Notes: generated by a model not told the origin, from the letters alone. Positions 1 to 8,744 are shown, numbered from the stretch's first letter. The stretch is DNA of 64,000 nucleotides from Chryseobacterium ureilyticum (GCF_900156735.1 NZ_FTOL01000001.1:1178001-1242000); one strand, 5' to 3'. Numbers and translations: made by a program.

Positions 1-375
1 TCCTTTTTTGACAATTGAACCTAAGTAGAAATCGCACAGATCAGGTTTATCTGCAATATTAACCAATACATTTTTTTGTTGTGCCTGTTCACGAATCTGC
101 TCAGCCAAAGCAATATCATTTACCGCAATAATGGCAAGATCTGAATTATCAAAATCATTGATATGATAAGGTCTTTCATGCAATATGATATTAGGAAACC
201 GATTCTGCAAAGCAATAACTTCTGGAATAATTTCCTTCGCAACCAATGTTATAGAAGTTTCAGGAGAATTACCTAAGACAGATTCCAGCTTTTCGAGGGC
301 AATTTTTCCGCCTCCGATGATCAGTAATGATAATTTTTCAAGCTTTAAAAATACAGGATATAAGGAATTACTCAT
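1..375 (-). CDS. Precorrin-2 dehydrogenase / sirohydrochlorin ferrochelatase (siroheme synthase N-terminal type), 3' end cut by window
   Basis: Family role: NAD-dependent oxidation of precorrin-2 to sirohydrochlorin and iron insertion, the last steps to siroheme, the prosthetic group of the sulfite reductase encoded upstream. Translating the minus strand from the ATG at 375 gives an open frame of 125 codons to the window edge. A dinucleotide-binding segment LLIIGGGKIALEKL lies near residues 17-30, followed by VNDIALAEQIR and NIADKPDLCDFYLGSIV, the NAD-fold and dimerisation pattern of CysG N-terminal/Met8-like proteins. The start lies 5 nt after the stop of the TonB receptor gene, so the two are co-transcribed. 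The methylase half is a separate gene (6966-7811), so this protein probably lacks the SUMT domain. The C-terminus is not visible. Confidence 0.88.
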   Translation of the reverse strand, partial: MSNSLYPVFLKLEKLSLLIIGGGKIALEKLESVLGNSPETSITLVAKEIIPEVIALQNRFPNIILHERPYHINDFDNSDLAIIAVNDIALAEQIREQAQQKNVLVNIADKPDLCDFYLGSIVKKG

Positions 376-380
376 TTTGA

Positions 381-3257
381 TTACAGTTTTAAGTCATATG
401 TAAATGCGAGATAATATAAACCTCCGATCTCAGGACCTGCTGCGTATTGAAAGTAACGTCTGTTCAGCAAATTCGTTGCTCCGATTTTTACATTAGCATG
501 AATTTCTGGAAGTTTCCAAGTAGCCTGAGCATCTATGGTATAATAAGCGGGAATGTTTCCTGATGCTAAAGGACTTTCCCACATAAAACTGTTCTGCCAT
601 CTTGCCACAAGCGTAAATCCAATATTTTTGATAATCTCTCTGTTTCCTACACTTACATTGATCATCCATTTTGGAGTGTTGAATGCTGTAATAAACAGAT
701 CTGATGAATTATTGGAAGCAAGATCATTATAAGATACGTTGGCATTGACGTTGTAATTTCCGGCAATGTTATAACGGATGCCTAATGAGGTTCCATAGCT
801 TTTATAAGTGGTGTTGCTATTGGTGTAAACTCTGTAACGATCCTGTTTGCTTCGGTCAAGCATGGCAAGAACAGCAGTATTGCTTCCGATCTGACTGTTT
901 TTGGGAACTGCTACTTCTACCTGTCCCAAAAATCCTTCATAGATATTGTAATAAAAATCCCAGTCAAGAACGAGTTTATTATTAAAGAACACAGATTTAT
1001 AGCCTACTTCAAATGAATTGATCTTTTCCGGTTGTAGTTTTTGAAGATTAGCAACAGCTAAGAGATGTTTGTTGTTCTGAGCAGCCTGGGTTTGGCTCTT
1101 TCCATTGTCTATATCTGCATTTACGGCAGAAGTAAATTTATCAATAGAAGCTAAAGTGTAAGAATTTTCCAGATAGCCTAATCCGTCATTTACTTTTGAA
1201 AGACCTCCTACTCTACGTACATTTCCGTTATTAACGAAAGAAAGTGCTTCAAATAATGATGGAAACCGGTATCCATTTTGAAAAGATGCTCTGAAATTAT
1301 GTTGATTGACAGGAGAATATACAATACTTATTCTTGGGTTTAATTTAGCTTCAAACTCTGGATTTCTGTCTATACGTAAAGCAGCATTAAGCTTTAATTT
1401 ATCATTAAAGAATACTTTTGTAATCTGTGCAAAGGCTCCATATTTCTGATAAACAACGTCTTTCCCGAAGGTTCCATCGGATAATGGAATATTTCTTTCA
1501 GTGACAGGCCTGTCAAAATCTACAAAATTATTTCCATCCGGAGTTATGCTGTACAAACGGTAATCTATTCCTGCAAGAAGATTGAATATTTTTATAAATC
1601 GAGTAAAATCATAAGTTAATTCTCCCTGATAAAATCTTGATTTCTGTTCAAGTTTTGCACCGCCTGTTGCTGGAGCGCCAACAATTCCTGCGTTGGCGGA
1701 GTCCCAGTTATTGATTCCGATGATGGTGTTTTTCAACTGTTCAAAGGCTGCGGTTCCGGGTACTGCTCTATTTTTGTCTGCTGACTGTCTTGCCAGATTG
1801 AAAGCTTCATTAAGGTTTACTCCTGCATTTAAATTATTCTGAAGTGACGTCTGAAATATATTTTTCCAGTTGTTATTTGAAAGATTGGTAAGATCTAAGT
1901 TATCTGCTAAAGGTTTTAAGTTATAAGAATCACCGGTATTTTCAATAGAAACATAGGCTCTGAAAGTAAGTTCTTTACCTGTAAGTTCTACTTTATGATT
2001 CTGAACGGTGGCATTCTGGAGACGGATTTTATTTCCTCTCTGAAAAGTTCCGTCCAATAACCCATATCGGTAGACGTAAGATGCTTTCCATTGATCTCCA
2101 AAGCGGTAATATAATCCTGCATCAAATTTTATGTTCTTTACCTCCGGACTTACCAGATCTTTTTCAAGATATCCTGTTCTCGAAACATTAAAAGTGGTTG
2201 GTTTGCCATTATAATCCACCTTTACAGCTACCCTGTTGTTTCTTTCGTCGCCATATTTATTCCAAAGATCTTCGGCGGGATTATTTGTCAGAGAAAAATT
2301 GGGATTGGCTGTAACCAGAGAACCCGGGTTCTGATCTGTCTGATTATTTGAAATCCAGTCTGTTCCGGTAAAGTAAGAAGCATTGACTTTAATGGCAAGG
2401 TTATTATTGAGTGCTTTGGCAAATCGGATCGCACTTTCTCCCAGAGAACTTATTTTATGATTAAAATTATCTACATGATTGACACCGCCACGAAAGTAAA
2501 CACTTAATCCCTGTGAAGTAAACGGATCTTTTGTTTGAAGGCTGGCAAGCCCGTTAATAGCATTCATTCCATACAAAGCTGAAGCCGCTCCGGGAGTGAC
2601 TTCCATAGATTGAATATCGAGTTCTGTAGGACCAATTGCGTTGCCAAGAGGGACACCCAAAGTGGCAGACTGTACATCTACTCCATCTACGAGCTGCATA
2701 AATCTGAAGTTATTCGGAGAATTAAAACCTCTTGAATTGGGAATTTTCAATGTAAGACTGGAAGTAAGCAATTGCAATCCTTTTACATTTTCCAAAGTTT
2801 CATAAAAAGAGGCAGCCGGACTTTCTCTGATCGTTTTAATATCAATTTTTTCGATGGCTATCGGAGATCTTAATATCTTTTCAGGAGTTCTTGATGCTGA
2901 AATAACAACTGCGTCAATAATTGTATTCTGAGGATTGAGTCCGATGGTTATTTTATTGGATGATGAAAGTACTTCAACAGTTTGGCTGCTGAAACCATCT
3001 TTATTAATAACCAATCGAAAAGGAATGGTAACTCTTGTTCTGATCTTAAAATTTCCGGATTCATCTGTAAATGCGTTGTCTTCTGAATTTTCTATCTGTA
3101 CTTTTACGGAATCAAGACCTTTACGAGTTCCTGTGTTTTTTATCGTTCCACTTAACTCAATAAGCTGCTGTTGTGCTTCTACCAGGTTAAAAAATAGAAA
3201 TGTGAATGCAATAATACCAGCTTTAGGCAGAAAATTTCCATGTTTTTTGTTTTTCAT
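381..3257 (-). CDS. TonB-dependent receptor with carboxypeptidase-regulatory-like N-terminal domain
   Basis: This 958-residue outer-membrane protein has a signal peptide (about residues 1-29, ending VEAQQ) and a CarboxypepD_reg-like beta-sandwich (about 32-115, IELSGTIKNTGTRKGLDSV). A plug domain follows (about 120-240, ISASRTPEKILRSPIAIEKI and ALYGMNAINGLASL), then a long beta-barrel ending in the aromatic-rich strand YYLAFTYDLKL. TonB receptors import large or scarce ligands. The ligand cannot be read from sequence, but the position between cysI and the siroheme gene inside a sulfur assimilation run suggests a sulfur-containing compound or a metal or tetrapyrrole needed for sulfite reductase; that is inference. 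There is no SusD partner. The 302-nt upstream gap carries a candidate leader peptide and a large inverted repeat, so expression may be set separately from cysI. Confidence 0.93.
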   Translation of the reverse strand: MKNKKHGNFLPKAGIIAFTFLFFNLVEAQQQLIELSGTIKNTGTRKGLDSVKVQIENSEDNAFTDESGNFKIRTRVTIPFRLVINKDGFSSQTVEVLSSSNKITIGLNPQNTIIDAVVISASRTPEKILRSPIAIEKIDIKTIRESPAASFYETLENVKGLQLLTSSLTLKIPNSRGFNSPNNFRFMQLVDGVDVQSATLGVPLGNAIGPTELDIQSMEVTPGAASALYGMNAINGLASLQTKDPFTSQGLSVYFRGGVNHVDNFNHKISSLGESAIRFAKALNNNLAIKVNASYFTGTDWISNNQTDQNPGSLVTANPNFSLTNNPAEDLWNKYGDERNNRVAVKVDYNGKPTTFNVSRTGYLEKDLVSPEVKNIKFDAGLYYRFGDQWKASYVYRYGLLDGTFQRGNKIRLQNATVQNHKVELTGKELTFRAYVSIENTGDSYNLKPLADNLDLTNLSNNNWKNIFQTSLQNNLNAGVNLNEAFNLARQSADKNRAVPGTAAFEQLKNTIIGINNWDSANAGIVGAPATGGAKLEQKSRFYQGELTYDFTRFIKIFNLLAGIDYRLYSITPDGNNFVDFDRPVTERNIPLSDGTFGKDVVYQKYGAFAQITKVFFNDKLKLNAALRIDRNPEFEAKLNPRISIVYSPVNQHNFRASFQNGYRFPSLFEALSFVNNGNVRRVGGLSKVNDGLGYLENSYTLASIDKFTSAVNADIDNGKSQTQAAQNNKHLLAVANLQKLQPEKINSFEVGYKSVFFNNKLVLDWDFYYNIYEGFLGQVEVAVPKNSQIGSNTAVLAMLDRSKQDRYRVYTNSNTTYKSYGTSLGIRYNIAGNYNVNANVSYNDLASNNSSDLFITAFNTPKWMINVSVGNREIIKNIGFTLVARWQNSFMWESPLASGNIPAYYTIDAQATWKLPEIHANVKIGATNLLNRRYFQYAAGPEIGGLYYLAFTYDLKL

Positions 3258-3289
3258 TTTTTCTTCATTTTTAGGTTGAGAATGAAGCT

Positions 3290-3444
3290 GTCTGAACTTT
3301 ATTATTGATTATTTTGAACCACCAAGGCATAAGATTTTTAAACACTTAAGTTTTTTAAGAGCTAAATTTTATGAATAAGAATTGAACTGAAGTGTTAAAA
3401 AAATGAAAGCTTTTGTGCCTTTTGTGGTTGTACAAAGTTCAGAC
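3290..3444. repeat. Long imperfect inverted repeat (155 bp) in the 5' leader of the TonB receptor gene
   Basis: The ends are an 11-bp perfect inverted repeat: GTCTGAACTTT at 3290-3300 and its complement at 3434-3444. Inside, AACCACCAAGGCATAAG (from 3317) pairs imperfectly with the complement ending near 3429, and AACACTT near 3341 pairs with AGTGTT near 3391. As RNA this folds into one extended stem. It could be a MITE-like or REP-like dispersed element or a regulatory structure. A related half copy lies at 13122-13160. Confidence 0.7.
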
Positions 3445-3452
3445 AACTTTGT
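3432..3452. promoter_or_regulatory. Small hairpin competing with the long inverted repeat
   Basis: ACAAAGTT (3432-3439) and AACTTTGT (3445-3452) form a perfect 8-bp stem with a 5-nt loop. The 3432-3444 arm is also the distal arm of the 11-bp terminal repeat, so the two pairings are mutually exclusive, as in attenuator leaders. Functional meaning is inferred. Confidence 0.45.
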
Positions 3453-3471
3453 TTGTATTGTTATTTGAGAA

Positions 3472-3489
3472 TCAACAACACATGCACAT
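3472..3489 (-). CDS. Candidate cysteine/methionine leader peptide, Met-Cys-Met-Cys-Cys-stop
   Basis: On the minus strand the codons ATG TGC ATG TGT TGT TGA encode only sulfur amino acids. The frame is preceded by CAGGGAGACGA, a clear Shine-Dalgarno-like GGGAG 4 nt before the ATG, which is unusual in this lineage. It lies about 70 nt after the cysI stop and 214 nt before the TonB receptor start. Cysteine-codon leader peptides that act by attenuation are known in other phyla; that this one works that way is inference. Five codons can occur by chance, so confidence rests on composition, ribosome site and location together. Confidence 0.4.
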   Translation of the reverse strand: MCMCC

Positions 3490-3559
3490 TCGTCTCCCTG
3501 AAAGAAGAGGTTGATAGTTTTTGTTTTTTGTCAGATCATATTGAAAATGAGTCATATAT

Positions 3560-5233
3560 TCAGTTTAAGGTTTGTAAGTAACGGTATGAAAAATCACCAA
3601 ATGTTTCTTCTGTAAGTTTTTGCTTTATATAAATACCAAACAGCTCATCCAAAGTGTTCAGAATTTCTTCTTCACCAATATTTTCTTTAAATTTTGTATT
3701 CAGTCTCAGCCCCAATCGGTCTCCCCCGATGTGCAGGTTGTACTTGCCGTAAGCGGTTCCTACAAAGCCTATTTCAGCATTGGGAGAACGTCCGCAACCA
3801 TTAGGGCAACCTGTCATTCTGATGGTAATATCATCTTCTAAAAGACCATGTTTTTCAAGGATGGGTTCTATTTTGGTGACTAAAGACGGTAAATATCGCT
3901 GCGCTTCTGCTAATGCCAGAGAACAAGTATTTAAAGCAACACAGGCAACGGAATTTTTACGCAAAGCACTTGCATTTTCTGTATACGCTGAAATACCATA
4001 CTCCTGTAAAATGTTTTCTACTAATACTTTATCCTGATCATTGATATCTGAAATAATCAGGTTTTGATTACAGGTAAATCTGAAATTAACCTTTGCGGTC
4101 TGAGCAATTTTTAATAATCCTGATTTTAAAGGATAATCTTCTGTATCCAGCACTCTTCCGTGTTCTACAAATACTGTATAAAACCATTTTCCTTCATGAT
4201 TCTGCGTCCAGCCATAGCGGTCTTTTCTTTGTTCAAATTTAAATTCTCTTGCCGGCTTAAAACTGAATCCGGTTCTTTTTTCCACTTCAGCCCTGTACTG
4301 ATCTATTCCCAGTTTATCAATAGTGTATTTTAACCTTGAAAGTTTTCTGTCACTTCTGTTTCCAAAGTCACGTTGTACGGTGATGATTTCGTACACAGCC
4401 TTTAAAGCCTTTTCTTCTGTATCTACAAATCCAAGTACGGAAGCAAGACGTGCATAAGTAGCTTCATTTCCGTGTGTAGCGCCTAAGCCTCCACCTGCTG
4501 CAATGTTATAGCCTACAATCTCATTGTTTTCAATAATAGCAATAAGCGCTATATCATTAATGAATACATCTACATCATTATTGGGAGGAACTGCAATCCC
4601 AATTTTTAATTTTCTGGGAAGATATCTGTCCTGATACAAAGGGTCTTCTTCTGTTTTTCTGTCAATAATAAGTTCATCATCAATCCAGACATCATAATAA
4701 GACTTTGTTTTTGGAAGACACATTTCACTTATTTTACCAGCCAGTTCATACGTCTGCTGATGTAAAGGTGATTCTGAAGGATTTGCAGTACAGGTCACAT
4801 TTCTGTTGACATCACCACATGCCGCAATGGAATCAAGATGATTGATATTAAAGCTTTGAATGGTAGGTCTTAAATGTGATTTTAAAATACCATGCAGTTG
4901 AAGCGTTTGTCTTGTTGTTATTTTGATAGTTCCTGTGGAGTGGTCTTTAGCAATATCATTCACACCAATCCATTGATCTGAGGTCAGAAAGCCACCAGGG
5001 AGCCTAAGTCTGATCATATAGGAATACAGCCATTCCAGCTTTTTGGCAACACGTTCTTCCCTTCTGTCTCTGTCGTCCTGCTGGTACATTCCGTGGAATT
5101 TGATCAGCGTTTGATCATCTTCTCTTATTGCGCCAGTAAAGTCATCGGCAAGACTTTCTTTTAATGTTCCCCTGAGCCCATTACTTTGGGTTTTGATTCT
5201 TTCTACCGGTGAAAGATTATCTTTATTGCTCAT
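3560..5233 (-). CDS. cysI: Assimilatory sulfite reductase, hemoprotein (beta) subunit
   Basis: This enzyme reduces sulfite to sulfide with six electrons from the CysJ flavoprotein, using a siroheme coupled to a 4Fe-4S cluster in the cytoplasm. The 557 residues match the usual CysI length. The cluster ligands are visible near the C-terminal third as a C-x5-C pair (ACVALNTC) and a C-x3-C pair (GCPNGCGRSPNAEIGFVG). The nitrite/sulfite reductase ferredoxin-like halves are seen at YMIRLRLPGGFLTSDQW and VEHGRVLDTEDYPLKSG. The gene follows cysJ after 30 nt. The siroheme genes cobA and the partial dehydrogenase at the window start lie in the same gene run, so cofactor and apoenzyme are made together. 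Confidence 0.97.
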   Translation of the reverse strand: MSNKDNLSPVERIKTQSNGLRGTLKESLADDFTGAIREDDQTLIKFHGMYQQDDRDRREERVAKKLEWLYSYMIRLRLPGGFLTSDQWIGVNDIAKDHSTGTIKITTRQTLQLHGILKSHLRPTIQSFNINHLDSIAACGDVNRNVTCTANPSESPLHQQTYELAGKISEMCLPKTKSYYDVWIDDELIIDRKTEEDPLYQDRYLPRKLKIGIAVPPNNDVDVFINDIALIAIIENNEIVGYNIAAGGGLGATHGNEATYARLASVLGFVDTEEKALKAVYEIITVQRDFGNRSDRKLSRLKYTIDKLGIDQYRAEVEKRTGFSFKPAREFKFEQRKDRYGWTQNHEGKWFYTVFVEHGRVLDTEDYPLKSGLLKIAQTAKVNFRFTCNQNLIISDINDQDKVLVENILQEYGISAYTENASALRKNSVACVALNTCSLALAEAQRYLPSLVTKIEPILEKHGLLEDDITIRMTGCPNGCGRSPNAEIGFVGTAYGKYNLHIGGDRLGLRLNTKFKENIGEEEILNTLDELFGIYIKQKLTEETFGDFSYRYLQTLN

Positions 5234-5263
5234 AATTGTTTTCTTTTAATAATTGTGATTCCT

Positions 5264-6976
5264 TTAATAAACGTCTTTAGCATACCTTCCGCTAAGCTCC
5301 ATCTCTTCCAGATAATGAAGTGCTTCTTCTTTGCTACGTTTTCCATGTTGCTGAATAATATTCAAAAGGGTGTCTTCCACATCCCGGCTCATAGGATCTT
5401 TTGTGCCACATACATACACTGATGCTCCCCCTTCAAGCCAGTAAAAAACTTCCTGTGCTTTTTGTTCAAGCTTATGCTGTACATATATTTTTTCTGCGGT
5501 GTCTCTGGAAAAAGCGAGATCCAAATTGGTAAGGCTTCCGGTTTTAAGGAAATCCTGAATTTCAGCCTGATAAATAAAATCTGAGACAAAATTCCTGTCT
5601 CCGAAAAACAGCCAGTTTTTCCCTTCTCCTCCTACCGCATCACGCTCCCAAAGGAATGATCTGAAAGGTGCAATTCCAGTTCCCGGTCCTATCATAATAA
5701 TATCTTTATCCGGTTCAGGAAGTTTAAAGTGCCCGGCATCCTGAATATAGAATTCAACGTCTTCTCCTTCATTAAATTCACTTAAAAATCCACTGCATAA
5801 TCCTTTGTGTTTTTCATGGTCAATAAAGAACTCAGATTTGGCAACAGTGATATGTATTTCATTTTCGCCATGGGCTTCCGGTGATGAAGATATAGAGTAC
5901 AGACGGGGTGCCTGACCTGTTAATATTTGAATCACGTCTTCAAATTCCTCTGCATTTTTTACCGGATAAATTCTTAGAAGATCAAGAAGACTCAAACGAA
6001 CTTCGGGAATAGAATGTCCTGTTATTTTTGAATATTGAGCTACGACAGATTTAAGCAAGTAGCTAATATTTAAATACCTGTGTAAAAGCTCTTCAACAGT
6101 ATCTGTTATTTTTGAGGTTGAAATTTGTTTTTTAGGATCAATTCCTGTTAACGTAATAATCTCCTCAACAATTGTTTTTGAATTAAATGGAAGAACTCCT
6201 AATGCTGCACCAGGTTGATATACTAATGCTTCTTCGGTTTCTATTTCAATATGATAAGTCTCTTTTTCAGAAGTAATATCATTAAGATTAAGGATTGCTG
6301 ATATTTTTCCCTGATATTTTTTTCTTCCGGTTGAAACCTTTTGCACAGTTGCATTTTTACTACTGATTCCTGAAGTTTTATTAACGGCTTCAAATACGTG
6401 CTCGATCCAGTTCTGTGCGTCCTGTTCGTAATCAATATCACATTTTTTTAATGGAATAATTCGTTGTCCGCCAAGGTTTTCAAAGCGGGAGTCAACATCT
6501 TCTCCTGTCTTACAGAATAAAGGATAGCTGCTGTCTCCCAATGCCAGAACTCCAAATTTCAGATTGCTGAGATTGATTTCATTTTCGTAGATATAATCAT
6601 AGAATTTCTTGGCAAGAACCGGAGGGTCACCTTCTCCCTGGGTACTGATGACCACAAAAAAGAATTCTTCTTTGCTAAGGTCTTTCGCTTTGTATTGAGA
6701 CAGGTCAGTTAATTTAACCTGAATTCCATTTTTCTTAATGATTCCTGCTAATGAGGTAGCAAGTTTCTTACTGTTTCCGGTTTCTGTGCCATAAGCTAGA
6801 GTTATTTTCTTTACCGTATTCTGTATTGAGTGATCAATTTGTTGTGGAGGTAAAGCTGCTGTTAATGTGGTTCCTCCAGCAAGCCCTGCAAGATAACCGC
6901 TTGCCCAGATGGCTTCATCCCGGGATAAGTCTACAGATATTTGTTTTAATACATTGAGTTTCGTTTCAGACAGCAT
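5264..6976 (-). CDS. cysJ: Sulfite reductase flavoprotein (alpha) subunit, NADPH-dependent
   Basis: CysJ carries electrons from NADPH through FAD and FMN to CysI. Domains in order are an N-terminal segment (about 1-55), a flavodoxin/FMN domain with LAYGTETGNSKKLATSL (about 60-75) and STQGEGDPP, an FAD domain with RLYSISSSPEAHG, and an NADPH domain with IGPGTGIAPFRSFLWER and VYVCGTKDPMSRDVE. It ends in the ferredoxin-reductase-like tail RYAKDVY. I start at the ATG at 6976 (MLSETKLN); the longer frame from 6982 begins with TTG. The start overlaps the cobA stop by 11 nt, implying translational coupling. Length is about 570 residues, close to E. coli CysJ. Confidence 0.96.
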   Translation of the reverse strand: MLSETKLNVLKQISVDLSRDEAIWASGYLAGLAGGTTLTAALPPQQIDHSIQNTVKKITLAYGTETGNSKKLATSLAGIIKKNGIQVKLTDLSQYKAKDLSKEEFFFVVISTQGEGDPPVLAKKFYDYIYENEINLSNLKFGVLALGDSSYPLFCKTGEDVDSRFENLGGQRIIPLKKCDIDYEQDAQNWIEHVFEAVNKTSGISSKNATVQKVSTGRKKYQGKISAILNLNDITSEKETYHIEIETEEALVYQPGAALGVLPFNSKTIVEEIITLTGIDPKKQISTSKITDTVEELLHRYLNISYLLKSVVAQYSKITGHSIPEVRLSLLDLLRIYPVKNAEEFEDVIQILTGQAPRLYSISSSPEAHGENEIHITVAKSEFFIDHEKHKGLCSGFLSEFNEGEDVEFYIQDAGHFKLPEPDKDIIMIGPGTGIAPFRSFLWERDAVGGEGKNWLFFGDRNFVSDFIYQAEIQDFLKTGSLTNLDLAFSRDTAEKIYVQHKLEQKAQEVFYWLEGGASVYVCGTKDPMSRDVEDTLLNIIQQHGKRSKEEALHYLEEMELSGRYAKDVY

Positions 6977-7811
6977 ATTCAAAGAAATTTTGATTGTTTG
7001 GGATTACACTTCCATTCTCTACCGATTTGAAATAAAGACCTTCTTTTCCGGTATTTTCCAACCACGAAAATTCTTCATGGAGATTTACTATTTTTCCTAC
7101 AATTACCAGTGATGGTGAAGCGAATACTTTATCACCAAAAGTCTTGTTGAAGTCATCAAATGATGAGGTGTATACTTTTTGGTAAGGAGTTGTAGCCTGT
7201 TCAATGACTGCAATTTTTTTATCGTCGGAAATTTCAAGTTGTCTGAATTTCTCTACAAGGCTGGTAAGATTTCCTTTAGACATATAGAAAACAAGGGTAT
7301 CACTGGTCGTGGCAAGTTCTTTCCAATATTCTTCATTAAGAATGTCTGATTTGTAATACGTCAGAAAACGCACAGATGTTGAATATCCTCTTGCTGTCAA
7401 AGGCATCCCTGCAAATGCTGCTGCTCCCAGCGCTGCTGTAATTCCCGGAATGATTTCGTAAGGAATGTAGTTTTGTTTTAAAGCTTGCAATTCATCCAGA
7501 ATATTGGAGAAGATGGAAACATCACCTCCTTTAAGTCTTACGATGGTCTTATTTTGACGGGCATACTCCACAATTAAGGTATTGATATGAGATTGGGGAG
7601 TAGATGCGTTTTTGCTGCATTCTTTACCTACATAGATTACTTCTGTACCTTTATTAGCGTACATTTCCAGGATTTCAGGGCTTACAAGACGGTCACATAA
7701 AATGACGTCTGCTTTTGCAATGGCATTTACAGCTTTTACAGTGATCAGTTCAGGGTTGCCGGGTCCTGCACCGATAAGGTAAACCTTTGGTGATTTTATA
7801 TTTGTTTTCAT
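6966..7811 (-). CDS. cobA: Uroporphyrinogen-III C-methyltransferase (SUMT)
   Basis: SUMT uses two S-adenosylmethionines to make precorrin-2, the entry step to siroheme. The 281 residues show the family signature YLIGAGPGNPELITVKAVNAI at the N-terminus (about 11-31), VKGGD-type glycines at IVRLKGGDVSIFS, and GITAALGAAAFAGMPLT. The gene stands between cysK and cysJ, and the next steps of siroheme synthesis are in the partial gene at the window start. Siroheme is the only tetrapyrrole product suggested by the neighbours. No cobalamin genes are nearby, so the role is most probably sulfite reductase maturation. Confidence 0.95.
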   Translation of the reverse strand: MKTNIKSPKVYLIGAGPGNPELITVKAVNAIAKADVILCDRLVSPEILEMYANKGTEVIYVGKECSKNASTPQSHINTLIVEYARQNKTIVRLKGGDVSIFSNILDELQALKQNYIPYEIIPGITAALGAAAFAGMPLTARGYSTSVRFLTYYKSDILNEEYWKELATTSDTLVFYMSKGNLTSLVEKFRQLEISDDKKIAVIEQATTPYQKVYTSSFDDFNKTFGDKVFASPSLVIVGKIVNLHEEFSWLENTGKEGLYFKSVENGSVIPNNQNFFEYAV

Positions 7812-7832
7812 TGAAGTCGGTTAATTAAGGTG

Positions 7833-8744
7833 TTAGAAGAGTCCTTCTACAGACAGATACCTTTCTCCAGTATCATAATTGATGGTAAGGATTTTAGCGT
7901 TAGATTGTATTTCCGGTAAATGTTTTGCGATGGCTGCCAAAGCTGCTCCTGTAGAAACTCCTACAAAAAGACCTTCTTTTTTGGCTGCATTGATGGCATA
8001 TTCGTAAGCTTCGTCTTTACCTACTGTAATGACTCCGTCAAGTAATGTTAAATCTAAAATAGATGGTACAAATCCTGCTCCAAGTCCCTGTAAAGGATGT
8101 GGTGCCGGGCTTCCGCCGCTTAATACGGGAGATAATTCCGGTTCTACGGCAATTACTTTTACGTTGGGGTATTTTTCTTTTACGGTTTTTGCAATTCCGG
8201 TGATGTGTCCTCCGGTTCCTACTCCGGTAATAATATAATCCAGTCCATCAGGGAAGTCTTGTAAAATTTCCTGAGCGGTTGTTTCTGTGTGTACTTTTAC
8301 GTTTGCAGGATTATCAAACTGTCTTGGAATCCATGAGTTTGGAGTTTCTTCTGCCAGTTCATTTGCTTTTTCAATGGCACCTTTCATTCCTTTTTCTCTT
8401 GGTGTCAGTACGAATTCAGCTCCGTAAGCTTCCATGATCTTGCGGCGTTCGATACTCATGCTTTCAGGCATTACCAGAATAAGCTTATATCCTTTTACAG
8501 CAGCTACCAAGGCAAGTCCTATTCCTGTATTTCCGCTTGTAGGCTCTATAATTGTACTGTCTTTGTTTAATAACCCTTTGGCTTCGGCGTCTTCTATCAT
8601 TGCTAATGCAATTCTGTCCTTAATACTACCTCCAGGGTTGCTTTTTTCAAGTTTGATCCAGATTTCGTGATCTGTATTGAAAAGATTATTAATTTTTACG
8701 ACGGGTGTATTCCCTATCGTTTCTAATGCGTTCTGAAATTTCAT
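7833..8744 (-). CDS. cysK: Cysteine synthase A (O-acetylserine sulfhydrylase)
   Basis: This PLP enzyme joins sulfide to O-acetylserine to give cysteine. The PLP lysine is K42 in GGSIKDR, and the substrate loop TSGNTG is at about 69-74. The phosphate-binding glycine loop [10 protein letters not shown] and the C-terminal SVEGLF segment are present. The 303 residues are typical. It follows the serine acetyltransferase gene by 28 nt, so the OAS-making and OAS-using enzymes are paired. In Firmicutes CysK also acts as a co-repressor partner of the Rrf2-family regulator CymR; an Rrf2 gene lies at the head of this cluster, so a similar sensor role is possible but unproven. Confidence 0.96.
   Translation of the reverse strand: MKFQNALETIGNTPVVKINNLFNTDHEIWIKLEKSNPGGSIKDRIALAMIEDAEAKGLLNKDSTIIEPTSGNTGIGLALVAAVKGYKLILVMPESMSIERRKIMEAYGAEFVLTPREKGMKGAIEKANELAEETPNSWIPRQFDNPANVKVHTETTAQEILQDFPDGLDYIITGVGTGGHITGIAKTVKEKYPNVKVIAVEPELSPVLSGGSPAPHPLQGLGAGFVPSILDLTLLDGVITVGKDEAYEYAINAAKKEGLFVGVSTGAALAAIAKHLPEIQSNAKILTINYDTGERYLSVEGLF

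Larger units (their letters stand above)
3258..3559. other. 302-nt gap between cysI and TonB receptor: leader ORF plus structured inverted repeat
   Basis: This gap is long for an otherwise tightly packed gene run. On the minus strand it contains, in order, a short A/C-rich stretch, a purine-rich ribosome site, a five-codon reading frame (3472-3489), a small hairpin (3432-3452) and a long imperfect inverted repeat (3290-3444) that ends 32 nt before the receptor ATG. I found no good TAnnTTTG promoter in it, so the receptor may be transcribed from upstream and controlled after initiation. Confidence 0.6.

Noticed and set aside
185..403. Plus-strand frame of 72 codons at the start
   Set aside because: It runs antisense to the precorrin-2 dehydrogenase and receptor genes, whose minus-strand frames carry family motifs.
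2935..3279. Plus-strand frame opposite the start of the TonB receptor
   Set aside because: It is a shadow of the receptor coding sequence and its signal peptide; no own motif.
3483..3515. Plus-strand short frame (MHIRLPERRG) over the leader peptide
   Set aside because: It has no ribosome site and faces against all neighbouring transcription; it arises as the complement of the leader region.
3490..3560. Possible separate promoter for the TonB receptor, TATGATCTG near 3533-3541
   Set aside because: It does not fit TAnnTTTG and has no good -33 element; transcription from upstream is as likely.
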